A stretch of 64,000 bases of DNA, from the NCBI GenBank assembly GCA_001931905.2, contig MSJI02000411.1:18490-82489 (forward strand), read 5' to 3'. The translations under genes were made by a program, and so were the position numbers. Within the stretch, counting starts at the first letter, position 1, and each line of letters opens with the position of its first letter. The DNA is from Cladosporium sp. IMV 00045. Its lineage: Eukaryota > Ascomycota > Dothideomycetes > Cladosporiales > Cladosporiaceae. Below are positions 9,499-20,588 of the stretch, one piece after another. The notes below the pieces were generated by a model that was given only the letters and a program-made list of their open reading frames with translations, did no database searches and was not told the DNA's origin.

Positions 9499-10768
9499 AT
9501 GTCATTTAATACTCCCTGGTTCAATCAGCAAGATCCTGCATTCTTCAATTCCCTAAATAAGTCTAAAATAGTCCATGTCATTCTCACCGCGGAATCGGAC
9601 GACTTTGCCAAAGAAGTCATCCAACAATGGCAATCGGAAGGCTTTAACGTCATTTACGTGCCCTTTGGCAGCGGAGGGAAGGACTTTGTAATGCGTATCC
9701 GCAACACTGGAGACAACATTGGTGTTGGCGAGCAATATGCAGTAGTAGGTAAATATCACCGACTCGCGCCACAATGTAAAGTACCAAACATTCACACTTC
9801 ATCTATAAGCATACGACGAGGCGGCCGCAGTCATGCTGGAAACGCACGTCAAACCCAGCACGCCACGCATCTGCGCCATCGTAGCCTACTACCCCTCCGC
9901 CATCCCACCACCATCCACCAGATTCCCGCCCTCAGTCCGCGTCGTCGTGCACCTAGCAGGCTCCACCGTCGGCGTGCGCCGCCACCCCGAAGTCCTCGGA
10001 ATCCAATCCAACAAAACCAAAACCGTCCGCAAGCAAATCGAGCCCGGCGCGGGTTACGGCGGGTGCCTCAAACTCGGCTTCAAAACCTACACGTACCCAT
10101 CCTGCACGCCCGGCTTCGCCGAGCACGACGTGGACGAGTACGACGCCGTGAACGAGCGACTGGCCTTCTCGCGCTCGCTCGCCGTCGTCAAGCGCGCTTT
10201 CCGCATCGAGAAGGACCTCGAAATGGCGCGTGACGAGCTAGTCGATTTGATCGACGACGTCGAAACCGACAAGGTCATGCAGCGCACCATGCCGTTCGGG
10301 CACGTGATCAACGGGCCCACGCTCGTCGGGGGCGCGGGAACGCAGGCTCTACGCTATTTCTACGACGACCTCTTCGAGCCCCTGCCTGAAGGCGGCAAGA
10401 CGACGCTCATCTCCCGCACCACCTCGGCCGATCGCGTGGTCGATGAGCTGTACATGAATTTCACGCACTCGGTGGAAATGCCCTGGCTTCTTCCGTCGAT
10501 TCCGCCGACGAATCGGAAGGTCGAGATTGTGGTCGTTTCCATCGTGGCGCTCAGGGGTGGGAAGTTGGAGAGCGAGCATGTGTATTGGGATCAGGCGAGC
10601 GTGCTGTTTCAGGTCGGATTGCTGAATCCGAAATTAGCACTGCCTGAGGGAATGAAGAAGAAGGGTGTGAAGAAATTGCCGGTTGTTGGAGCTGAAGCTG
10701 CGAGGGCTATGAAGAGGGGGAGTTCGAGGCAGATGAATCTGTTCAATGGTGGTGGCGAGGCGAGTTGA
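9499..10768 (+). CDS. Dienelactone-hydrolase-like / SnoaL-like fusion protein
   Basis: Two exons, 9499-9748 and 9810-10768, 402 aa. The 61-nt intron rejoins to AVVAYDEAAAVMLETH. Residues 1 to ~220 resemble the dienelactone hydrolase-type alpha/beta fold of fungal fusion proteins (ICAIVAYYPSAIPPP, VRVVVHLAG, GFAEHDVDEYD). Residues ~265-375 are a SnoaL/NTF2-like cone (YFYDDLFEPLPEG, then VDELYMNFTHSVEMPWLLP, then HVYWDQASVLFQVGLL). I do not see the usual Gly-x-Cys-x-Gly nucleophile of active dienelactone hydrolases, so the N-terminal half may bind rather than cut its substrate. The substrate is unknown. The region around 9850-10250 is GC-rich with strong C/G third-position use. It converges on WSS1. 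The fusion pattern is known in ascomycetes; the function is not. Confidence 0.75.
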
Positions 10769-11018
10769 GAATCTTCGCAATGGTCTTTTGATGTTTGTCG
10801 CGAAACCTGGTTCTGGGAAATTGGCGAGTCTTGTACTCTTCTGCAGCGCGTGCGTTCTGGCGTATTTGCGGGTCTTTCTTCAGGGTCATCAATTTGTATT
10901 GTGGTTATTTCGAGCTATAGCCCTTCGCCCTTCACCAATGTACATTAAAACTTCTGGGTATCTCTGTTAATAGAAGCGAAGCAATCCCCAAACCAGAGCA
11001 AAAAGCATCACCAAATCT

Positions 11019-12557
11019 TCAGTCCCACCTCAGAACATCACCTCCAATCACACCCACCCCTCCCGCGCCTTTCTTTGCACCATTCGCTGCTCCCCCATTC
11101 GACTGAGGCTTCTGTGCTCCGCAGATACCACACCTTCCAGCGTCGCCGGCATTGATGTAAGCGCCGTCCTTGCAGGTCTCGCTCTTGCAGCGCCAGTGAT
11201 CGGGCATGAGGCTTGGCTGGAGTACATGGGAACATGCCATGCAGGTTGGGCTTGATGGATCGTTGGTGAGAGAGCAGATTGGACAGGTACTTGAGGGAGC
11301 TGAGGTCGCTGTTGTGCCGCTAGGGACGGCAGGACGTGTTTGGTCTTCGGATGGTATGGATGACTGAGATTGTGGATGTCGCTTGCGATCTAAATCGGGG
11401 TTGGGGATCTTTGCTTCGACAAGACCCTCTGCTTCGCTCTCGGTTTCGGAATCGATTTTCTCTTCTTTCTTGATCGCAGCATCATCGTCTTCGAGCAGTT
11501 TAGCATTGTCGGAAGTACTATTGGAGCGCGTGGTCGGTGCCTCGTCTTGCTGAGCAGACAGAGCTTTCCGGCCCATCTTGCGTAACTCATCCATTTCGTC
11601 GTGTGCACCATCGTCTTCGTCTTCGTCGCCGCACACTTTGACCATGTCGGTCTCGCCGCTGCTATGATCCGTCCCGAAGTGATCATCATCCCAGTCAGAA
11701 TCAGTCTCGCTGTCTTCGGGCTCCTGCTTGATTTCGGGTTCGTGTTTGACGTCGACTTCCTCTTTGACGGGCACAGACTTTGCCGCATCAAACCTCGCCA
11801 GCGCTGCTTGCGCTCGCAACTCCCTCCCACGCTTGCTGTTTGCCACTCTCGGCTTTCCAGCATGGCGTTTCCCAGAAGCCTGCTCATAAGCTCCACGTAG
11901 CAACTCATCATCGCCAAGCGCAGCTCCCTCTCCATGCGCGCCGAACTTCCTCGCAATTCGCTTCTGCTGTCTCTGCGCGTACGTCAGCTTGGGCTTGTCA
12001 TCACCTCCCTGACTCTGGCCTTGAGCACCGCGCTTCCGCTTCCTTCCCCTACGTCTAAACGTGCCACCGCAAAGATGCTCCGGCACATCGCCCTCCTGCA
12101 GCTCCCTCTCCCTGACAAATGCACCAGTGACCAAATCCTGCCCTCGCCCCCACATGCCTTCGCCTGCATACTTCCTAGCCCACAAACCCTCCATCTCGCC
12201 CGCGAAGCCATTCCGCACCTGCCAGAAGAATTTGGAATGGTTCATCTGCTTGCAGTGCGCCAGCTCGTGCATCATCACCATCTGCACGAATTTGAAGCCC
12301 AGCCAGCGTCCGTTGCGGTCTTTCAGCACGAGTTGGATTACTTCGCCGGCGTTGAAGTTGCGGCCTAGAAATTCTTTGTTGGGTGGAAAGGCTTCCAGGG
12401 ACATCACGGAGAGGTGGTGCTGTTTCATGATGGGATAGCATTGTGCTGCGATGCGGTTGAGGAAGTCGACAGAGTCTTGATCGGGGGCTTTGATGAAGTT
12501 TATGAGAGGATTGGGGCGCTGGGTGCGCTCGTTGAGGCGAGTTATGCCTAGAGGCAT
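11019..12557 (-). CDS. WSS1: WSS1-type DNA-protein crosslink metalloprotease
   Basis: Single exon, 512 aa. The N-terminal WLM domain contains the zinc protease motif HELAHCKQMNH at about residues 95-105, followed by SKFFWQV, matching Wss1. After it come an SHP-like Cdc48-binding stretch (FGAHGEGAALG), a long acidic disordered region, and two C-terminal zinc fingers: CPIC...N...CMAC, which lacks the usual first Trp, and WRCKSETC...N...CGIC. Family knowledge: Wss1/SPRTN proteases digest proteins covalently trapped on DNA, in a SUMO- and Cdc48-dependent way, in the nucleus. The gene is divergent from RSA3 copy B and convergent with the hydrolase at 9499. The start (MPLGITRLNERTQRPNP) matches the family N-terminus. 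Confidence 0.9.
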   Translation of the reverse strand: MPLGITRLNERTQRPNPLINFIKAPDQDSVDFLNRIAAQCYPIMKQHHLSVMSLEAFPPNKEFLGRNFNAGEVIQLVLKDRNGRWLGFKFVQMVMMHELAHCKQMNHSKFFWQVRNGFAGEMEGLWARKYAGEGMWGRGQDLVTGAFVRERELQEGDVPEHLCGGTFRRRGRKRKRGAQGQSQGGDDKPKLTYAQRQQKRIARKFGAHGEGAALGDDELLRGAYEQASGKRHAGKPRVANSKRGRELRAQAALARFDAAKSVPVKEEVDVKHEPEIKQEPEDSETDSDWDDDHFGTDHSSGETDMVKVCGDEDEDDGAHDEMDELRKMGRKALSAQQDEAPTTRSNSTSDNAKLLEDDDAAIKKEEKIDSETESEAEGLVEAKIPNPDLDRKRHPQSQSSIPSEDQTRPAVPSGTTATSAPSSTCPICSLTNDPSSPTCMACSHVLQPSLMPDHWRCKSETCKDGAYINAGDAGRCGICGAQKPQSNGGAANGAKKGAGGVGVIGGDVLRWD

Positions 12558-12913
12558 GGTTGTGGTTGTCGTTGATGTTTCGTCGTTGGCGGTGGCAAAT
12601 TAGGTTGGAAGGTCAAATCGACGTTTATGTTGAGACCTTTAAGGCAATGTTGACGTTACCATCGACCTTAAAGCCGAGCAAGAAGCATTATTGAACGAAA
12701 GTAGAGTGTTTGTATGTTGGAAGAAGAGTGAGGTTGATGTTGCACCTTCCACCTCTGGTCATGGTTGCCTCGATGGAGCGCCTCAGGCATCAAGATGGTG
12801 GCTCCTTCCACGGACTTCAAGGCTTGCTTCGAAAAGTATGTCTAGAATCGCAGTAGATTTGTTCTGCTCCAGCACTTCATTAATTTCTTTTCATCAAAAC
12901 CAGTAATTTCACA
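12558..12913. promoter_or_regulatory. Divergent promoter WSS1 / RSA3-B, with left edge of copy B
   Basis: 356 nt between divergent starts. From about 12697 onwards it matches window position 1 onwards, so the duplication includes the RSA3 promoter. Because the window starts there, it cannot be seen whether WSS1 is also duplicated to the left. Confidence 0.6.
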
Positions 12914-13411
12914 ATGGCTCCCCCAAAGACAGACGCGAAGAACAAGCCTTCACGGAGAAGCAGGAAGGCCAGAACGGAGGGTATGAATCAAACCACACAT
13001 TTGTAAAAACCAGAACAGTGGCTGATTTTTGCAGTCTCTTCATCCTCATCCGAGGCCTCTTCAGACAGCGACAGCTCAGCTTCCGATAGTGAGTCGGAGA
13101 AGACCTCGAAGCCCGCAGTCAAAGCGGCGTCTAAACCCAGGGCAAGTCTGAGCCCGTCGCCCGAGGAAGAGTCCGCGACCACTGTTCCAGTCCAAGCATC
13201 CAAGGCGGAGACTGAGCAGGCATTCGAATCTTTCTACCTTCGCCAGGCTGCCAAAGAATTTTCTGATGACCTCGACAAGCTGAGAGGTGCCAGCGATTTC
13301 AAAGGGCAGAGCAGTGTGGAATTGCTCGTTGGAGCGTTGAAGCAGGGTGGTGCTTGCTTTTCGCCCGATGAGAGAAGCAGAGTTGGTGGTGGTGGCGCGA
13401 GTGCCAAATGA
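12914..13411 (+). CDS. RSA3: RSA3-like ribosome assembly protein, copy B
   Basis: Exons 12914-12980 and 13035-13411 encode 147 aa. The 54-nt intron matches copy A and here contains an in-frame TAA, so it must be spliced. The acidic Ser-rich middle and the C-terminal Rsa3 block (FYLRQAAKEFSDDLDKLRGA) are kept; one Gly of the final Gly run is missing compared with copy A. N-terminal substitutions include V/A, K/N and L/P changes just after the start. Its role is as for copy A: a nucleolar factor of 60S assembly, by family resemblance. It lies head-to-head with WSS1 and tail-to-tail with the catalase-like gene. Confidence 0.8.
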
Positions 13412-13937
13412 GAAGGCTCGCTTAACCGTGAGATAAGACACATTTCCCAATGGTCCTCTCAGTCTGCCCGAAGTTCCTGGAACCTCAACGCCACACACTT
13501 ACGCTTTGACATCGTGTTACGACAGATTCTGGAGGATCTTAAGGATTTCACAGAGAATCACGTTCTGCCAGCGACCAGGAGCTGCACACTGCGTCTTACA
13601 AATGGTTTTCATGGGAAAGCTGGTTCTACTGTCAACCCAGTACAGCGACAGCGACTCTTGCCATATGGTCGGCCCCACAGGCCGATGATATCGCCCTTGA
13701 GACAGGTCGCCACGATACAGAACCGCATCATGAAGCTGTGACAGACCAGAGAACCCCTCAGACTCGTGCACAAGGAAGCTCTAATTGCATCAGTCATCAT
13801 AGTGTTTAGAGGAGCAAGAGAGGTAATTAACACAAGATAATAGAACCAAAAGATACGACCAAAGTCTTAAAACTATTCATTGGCGCTTTGTCATCAGATC
13901 ATCAGGACTTTACGCTCGAGATCCGGAAATTGTAGTA
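13412..13937. other. Intergenic, convergent 3' flanks (copy B)
   Basis: Counterpart of 720-1244. No gene or named element recognised. Confidence 0.6.
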
Positions 13938-15362
13938 TCAGAGTGGCGGCGTGAACTCCTGAGCTTCCCCTGTCTTGATCGCACCTTGGAGAGGCAAGGT
14001 GACTTGTGGCGCCGGAATCGGCGCCGGAACCTCGTCCAAACCTGTTGGCTCAATATAGTTGCGATAGCCGTTGACCTGGAGTCGAAGCTTCCTGGACTCG
14101 GCATAGACAACTCGCCTCATCCTGTTGGTGCTCCCGAGCGGCTGGTGCGTCTTAAGACCATGCCATGAGTTGCACGTAATCCTGTCATCCCACCAAGTGC
14201 GGAACTCTGGGAGCCAGGAGTCTTGTGGCTGAAACTCTAGTGTCGCGATCTGTTCCATAGGATACTTCTTGTCGTCCCACTCGATTCCGATGTCGTCAAC
14301 CGGCTGCTCGTCCAAGTTCTGGAGGAGTTGGGCGCAGAATTTGTAGGTTACCTTGTTCTTCATATGGAACTCGCGATTAAATTGCGAGATGACGTTGATC
14401 GGGTCAGACTCCTTGATAGCATGTTGTTCGAGCTTCTTCTGCTCTTCGCCGAGTGGGAAGACGCCGTACTTGGCGACGTACTCGCCGTGGCGGTAAGCTG
14501 ACTGAGACCACTGGGGCATGGCGACCACTGTATCGTCCTGTAAGCATGGTCCGCTCGTGAACTCGCGGAGATCTACTAACTGTGTTGACAAGGTAGCTGA
14601 CTTCCCCATGTAGCTACATCTGCGTCTACACGCTTCTTCTGCTCTTCAGCAAACTTCGGGATATCATCCCAATTCCGCTCGAGCGAGTCTGCGATCTCAT
14701 ACGTTGTCTTTGGATCTCTCAGCTCAAGAATAGGATAATTGTTCATCGTCCAATCTTGAGTCTTCTTGTCCTCGCCCCAGATCTTTTCGCCTTCGATACC
14801 GAAGATCTTGATGCCAATACCGCGTGGCGCTGGCACGTTGTCCGGGACGAGCTTCGGCGTGAGAGAGGAGTAGCGCATGATGCAGTCATAGCTGCCGGGT
14901 TTTGCGAACATGCCCTGCGCGAGGTGGGCAGGTAGATTGTCGTGGACGATGAATTTGCCTACCACGCACTTTTGCCTGGGTCAGTCTTTTACTTTGGAAG
15001 GGTCCTTGATAGCTAGCTTACACCTTGGGTCTTCAGGTGCGTTCCGCGAAGGCAGTGCATATGTTCGTTGAAGTCTGGATATGGCATTAGTCTTCAATGA
15101 CCTGAGTCTTGGATGATACTACATACTCATCATCTGGAATCGGTTGAACTGATTGGAGACTTGCTGGATCTTTTCTTTCTCGCCAGGCTGCTCAACCTCG
15201 ACGCCAGGACCGTTCCTATGATAAGCTCCATTAGACTGTTGAGCAGTTCAAATCTTCTGATGAAAGAGCGAGCTACCATCGAATATATTTGTTGTTTGAA
15301 CCTGGTTGTGCCGTGCCACTGGCTGGATCGCCATCATGGACATCTTGCAAGGGTAGGGTCAT
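13938..15362 (-). CDS. Catalase-like heme protein (y4iL-like), copy B
   Basis: Five exons: 15362-15277, 15215-15127, 15074-15022, 14968-14581 and 14527-13938, giving 401 aa, the same length as copy A. About eleven residues differ between the copies (for example D/N and Q/R near the N-terminus, S/P in the HDNL(S/P)AHL motif, G/V before DADVAT). The distal Arg/His segment, RGIGIKIFG, NNYPILELRDP and the proximal Tyr segment RVVYAESRKLRL are identical, so both copies keep the heme site. In the last intron a TTACAG sits 10 nt upstream of the acceptor that keeps the frame (GATACAG); using it would shift the frame. The upstream non-coding block with two GCGGGG sites is shared with copy A. Confidence 0.8.
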
Positions 15363-15641
15363 GATGAATAAATTCGCGTTGCCAACAACAATTAGAAGGC
15401 TGTTTGTCAATGGGTTTCCTAGTTTCCCAGCTTGAACTAACAAACTGACAACGTGAGAACGGAAAACATAGCTGTCTATGTGCTCGACTCATGTCTTATC
15501 TACAGAATTCACAGATCCAACCATGCCTCATCCCCGCTTCAAGGACGAACGGCAACACCGGCTCTCACAAAACAACCGTCAACAATCTCACACTCCCATC
15601 GTTTGGGCGAGGTCTGGCCCGGCTCTTCTGACCGGTGACAG

Positions 15642-15830
15642 TTTCTGATTGGGAGAACGTAGATCGGGAGTAGATCATGGGAGCCACCATATGCTTCCAC
15701 CCGCATGTACCCTGCGGGGTCCTTTGCGGGGATGCGTGTAGATCGTGGAAAGCTTATGGCCACAAGATGTTCACGACAGCCCGTTCGCTTGACGTGTATT
15801 TGTCAAGGGATGTAGATCTCACGTTTGCAA
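15642..15830 (-). promoter_or_regulatory. Conserved block upstream of catalase-like gene (copy B)
   Basis: Matches 2952-3139 with about six differences, including the paired GCGGGG hexamers at 15714-15719 and 15726-15731. Confidence 0.45.
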
Positions 15831-16479
15831 AGTTGTGTGGTACTGCAGTTGTCATGAGGCGGGTGCAGCTGCCATCGGCTGGCAGATGTTACGTGGAGAA
15901 GGCCTTCATAGCTGCTATGAGCCAGAACGAAGAACATTAATAGCCCACGCTGTTTTGTCACTGTATACCCTTGAAGAGTAACAGTTGGGAACTTCAGCCG
16001 ACGCATTGAGTACCATTGCTGCGTATTCGATCGAGAAGCTTTCGTTCAGGCAATACACACTGCGACTGCTCGCCTTTTATTCTGATAATACCCGCACAAA
16101 TTGATTGACCATTGTGGGTGCTGTCTATCAGCCCACGGTCTCACGACACATGAAAGAGATCACGAGTGTGACACGACACGGCGATCTCGTGCAATGTTGG
16201 GCATGCTCTGAGGAAGTCCAAGGCAACCGCTTCACCAATCTGAGGTCAAATTTGCCGAGCGGGTGACATGGAAGTCGAAGTGATAAGTGAGATATATGTT
16301 TGGAAAGGAAGCAATGCAACTTCCGTATTCGACTTCATGTCTTGTGATGCTATAATACAGTCTCAGCCGTCACGACCGAATTTCAATCAATGCCTCCGAT
16401 TAGAAACCCAAACAGTCGCTCTTCTTAGTCGCTCTTCTTATCCGAGCCAAACTCCCAGCGCCATGCAATCTGCCGGACA

Positions 16480-16710
16480 CTCAACTCGAAACCATGCTCT
16501 GGCCATCTCCCAAGCACTCCACTCAAGCCCACTCTCTGATGAATCTTTCAGACAACCCACTCACATTCATCCTTTGACAATCTCCCTTATACCCCCCAAT
16601 CAAGACTATCCTTTCACAACTTGAATCTACCAGACATTCCACTCAAGCCCTCCCCTGATAACCTTCCAGACACCTCACTCAAGACCATCCCCTGCCATCC
16701 TGACCGGACA
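16480..16710. repeat. 37-bp imperfect minisatellite, about 6 units
   Basis: Same array as 3790-4046 but with about one unit fewer and more unit-length variation. Confidence 0.65.
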
Positions 16711-16744
16711 ATAACAAATATGAAAATCACTTACTTTCAAGTAC

Positions 16745-19700
16745 TCAAGGTCTGCCAGGTAACGGCACGCTGCTAAGAAACTGCACCATGAGGTTAGGAT
16801 CGAATCTCGTCGCATTGTAGCTTGCCGCATTAGGCAAAATGCTCAACAGGTAGGTGACCTGCCGCGGCAGGGTTGGCGGCTGAGGCGCGCCCTGAGGTCC
16901 ACCACCGGGGACAAAGTTCTTCACGGCGAATCCGCTGCCGCCTCCAGACGCGTTGACGTTCATGTTGTTGTTGGTGGTAGGTACAGTGGCGGACATGTTG
17001 CTCATGCTGCCACCAGCAGTAGCGATACGCTTGCCTGCTGCACCCTTGATCGGTGAGTCACCGCGCATGAATTTGCGCGAAGGCGTGTCGGCGTCGGAGT
17101 CGTCGAGTGGACGCTTGGGTGATGCGACGTAAGGGCCGTGGGGACCGAGGCGGATTTCTCCTGTTTGTGGGCTGGCCATTGCGGCAACACCGCCTGGTGG
17201 CGGTTGCTGAGGTGGGAAGGCAGCATCGAGGAACACCCTGGGTTGTGTTTGGGTTGCAGAGACGACGATCTGTGCTTTCAACGGGTCGAATGCAGGCATC
17301 TCAAAGCGGTGGCTGAAGCGCAAGAGCTCAGGCTCGTCGGGGAACATCTCGGCCATACGTTTCTCCAACTTGTGAATTTGCGCCAGGTCACCGTAGTTTG
17401 ATTCGAAGTTGTGCATGTAGCCAAGCAGAGGTCGGCATTTCTCCTTTTGTATCTCGGGCAGCACTGAAGCTGGGTTGAGAATCTTGGTTAGAGTAGTTTC
17501 GAACACGACCTTAGCGTTTGTGAGGTCGTTGATAGAGACCAGGTGCTTGATGTACTCCAAGGCGAAGAGCTCGTCGACAGGGAAGAGCTTGAGTCCGCGC
17601 TCAAAGATTCTGGTAGCCGCAGGGTCTCTGTAGCAGTGGTGCTCGAGAAGGGCGGAGACAACGTAGACATCACTGGTGAGCATGCCGCGAGGCCTAGCTT
17701 CAGCGAAAACGCCACGAAACCCCTTCTTTGGCTGCTTCGGTGCGCCTTGGCCCTGAATGCGACGGAATGCACGCATCTTCGCCGACCAGACTGCTGAGAT
17801 TGTGCGCTTGAGGAGATCTCTTTGGGCGTCAAATGTCACCTTGACACCCTTAAGCTGCTCCTCAAGCTGCTGCTTGCGCGACTTCGGCTTCTCATCATCA
17901 TCCACATCATCTTCCTCGTCGTCCGGCTTATCTTGCTCCTCGTCGGGGGTCATGTTTGCAAAGCTCTCCTGTACTTCAGCCTGTGCCTTCTTTTCGCGCT
18001 GTGCGTATTTGTCACGAAGCGCGTACAGGGCCGCAAGGCTGCTCTCGTAGACAGCGTCGAGCTTACTGCCATTCTGGATGATAACTTCGTCCGAAGATCC
18101 AGCCGGAAGGGCGCTTTCGACGCGGTCGGCCTTCTTCAGGGCCAGCAATACCGATTCGGGGTTCGCGGCAATGCCCTCATCCAAGAAACTCTCGCCCTCT
18201 TGCGTCATGTCATCTCTACCCTGGTCGAAACACCAGACTGCAGCATCGTACCAGATATTGGGGTAGAATCGCAGGGCCATTGTAGCTTGCTTGAAGACGA
18301 ACAGAACACGTTTTCTGTACTGCACACCGTCTTCTTCGTCTTTCAAGACAAGCTCATCCGCCTCCTCCCATCGAATCCACTCTTGCCACTTCTCCACCTG
18401 CGTTCCGAACTCATCCTCGCCAGCACAGCCGTAAACAGGCGGCAGTTTTGGCAGATTCAATCGGTCGAGACCTGCCAACCGGCTGTCTAATTGTGTCTTG
18501 GCGGACTTTGCAGTCATGTATGAGGCTCCTTGGTCGTTGAGGTTCTTCCTGCCGGCAGCTCTGTTCAGGGAAGTCTCAAAGTTGTCGTAGTCTTTCCACA
18601 GCCTGACGAGCTCTTCGTGCGGGACAGACACGGCGCGCTGGTATGCTTTACGTAAAAGATCGACCTTCTGCAGGTCTTGCCAGCCGCTGCCACCGACGGA
18701 TCCAGGGCCTGATTTGATGAAGTCGATGTATTCCTTCCAGAGCTCACCCGCATCGGGGTCGATGCCGACCTTATCGAGCACGACTTCGAAGACTTGTGAA
18801 AGTAGCGTACGGTTGCGTCCATCTGCGTCATTGACCAATGGGTTGCGGCGACGACAGAAGTTGAGGTAAAAGTGCCACATGTCGGTATCCAGAACCTTGT
18901 TCAAAGAATTACCCAAGATCTGCTCCACGCGTCCGTTCTCACCATTGTCTTGTTCCCAATGCGCGTATTCAAGCCATACCTTGGCCTACAATTAGGGGTC
19001 AGCATTAGCATAGAATAGTAGAAGTTTAAGCCAAGTGATGCAGGAATAGAATAGTTGACTTACCGCGGTCGGAAAAACGGCAAGGAACCTCTCGTAGACT
19101 CTTCGCACGTTGTCTGGCTGATCCTTTTCCTTGTAGTGAGCAATGAGTGCCATCCAGGCATCAGTGTCAGCTTTGGGATCATCCTGGATGCGATCCTCAA
19201 GCTGACCGACTATGTCATGTGGTAAACGTTGGGCCAATGGTGCGGCCTGAGGACCCTGCGGGGCACCTGAGCCTTCAACGGATTTGTGAATCGGGGTTGG
19301 AGCAGCGCTAGGCTGCACTGAGGGTGAAAGCATGCTGCTTTGATCTGCAGCAGCACTCGGAACTTGGACAGTAGGGACAAGGGTATCAGAAGGAATGCTA
19401 GAGACAGGGGCGGGAACAGGTGCAGTGGTGGAAGCAGTAACAGTAGTGGAGCCCGTGAGACCGTTGTTCTGTTGTGCAGTGGAAGCAGCGACAGCATCTG
19501 GCGTAGGTTCACTACCTAATGTTAAGTCTTGTGCTTCAGACGTCGCGACAGCACCCAATCCCGACTGTGCGCCACGCGTGCCATTCAATTGCGATGGCAC
19601 GGGTGTAGTATCTTCTTCATCGTCGCTCTCTTCCAAGATGAACCCTCCGACAGTTTTGGGCTTCGCGCTCTGCTCAGCGGCGTTTGGCGCAGCAGATGAT

Positions 19701-19921
19701 GTGCGGCTTACTTGCTGTGAAGGTTGCGCCGATGCGGTCGTCGAGGGATTTGCGTGTGCGTTGAGTTCATCCGTGCCGTCACCTCCAAAATCTGGCTCGT
19801 ATTCTTCCTCATCTTCGTCTCCGGCGGTGTGTCCGTTTGCTTCTGCGGTTGGGTCATAGCTGTCATCCTCGTCGTCGCCAGCATTAAAAGTGGGCGGGTC
19901 GAGCGGGTCGTACTCCGCCAT
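16745..19921 (-). CDS. RNA14: mRNA 3'-end-processing protein RNA14 (CstF-77)
   Basis: Two exons, 19921-19064 and 18985-16745, 1032 aa. The 78-nt intron (GTAAGT...TTGTAG) rejoins FLAVFPTA to AKVWLEYAHWEQ. The N-terminal ~240 residues are acidic and Ser/Thr/Ala-rich, then HAT repeats and the Suf domain run from ~240 to ~800. The C-terminal YLLSILPNAASYNATRFDP matches the monkeytail that binds Rna15. Known role: scaffold of cleavage factor IA in nuclear mRNA cleavage and polyadenylation. The TGA stop after PLPGRP is followed 11 nt later by a GTAAGT (GTTAGT in copy A), and the other frame across it reads DLEYLK, so an alternative end by splicing is possible. The gene is divergent from UNC-50. Confidence 0.92.
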
Positions 19922-20588
19922 GATTCAATTAAACTATAGTCAATGCAAGTAAAGTCCAGTAGAGAAGAAAGGCAATGCTGATGAGCCGAAGGGAAGGCAA
20001 GAGGTGTTGTGAGGTAAAGTGGTGGTATTGTGCAGATGAAGTAGCTTGTGATAGCTTTGCGACAGAGCAAGCGAAGCGCGCGATTTGATGTGAAAGTCTC
20101 GCCTCGGGATGATCCGGTGGCGCCTTACCGCTTTCGGCCGCAGCTGCAACTTCACATGCTCGCCTCACTCGCTCCTAAGGAGATATTACACCACATGCTG
20201 GAAGTGAAAGTTTGCAAGAATACGTCTGTCATCTAATACGCACAGGAAATACGTCACTTCACAATCAGAGCTTCGACCCAAGACCCTTCTGTCTTACGAA
20301 TACCGTTCGATTCTGATCGCTTTCAAGCCACTTGTTTCCTTTCTCGGGTACCAACAACCGGAGATCCTCGCCATTACTTTTTTGGTGAATCACCAATTTC
20401 CTTTTGAGTGACGAGTGCAAGCTGTAATAGAGGCAGCTTCTCGCTTTGCGAGTACATTGGAACCATCTCAGATTGCAGAACATTCTGGCCTAGCACACCG
20501 ACACTACGTCGCATCTGCTTTAGGGGAAGACCGTCAAAGAACATTGTGTTGTGCAACTACACAGCTTTAAGCCATCGAAAGAGCGATC
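19922..20588. promoter_or_regulatory. Divergent promoter region RNA14 / UNC-50
   Basis: 667 nt between divergent starts. No named element recognised; several short open frames are not gene-like. Confidence 0.5.

Larger units (their letters stand above)
15363..16744. other. Intergenic: catalase upstream region and RNA14 3' flank (copy B)
   Basis: Counterpart of 2670-4079. It contains the conserved block at 15642-15830 and the shorter minisatellite at 16480-16710. No gene seen. Confidence 0.65.
12697..18616. repeat. Segmental duplication, copy B
   Basis: The partner of 1-5951, with the same three genes. Here RNA14 continues uninterrupted past the point where copy A meets the gap, and its 5' end lies at 19921. 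The offset between copies falls from about 12,697 at the left to 12,665 at the right, reflecting small indels in non-coding DNA only. Confidence 0.9.
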
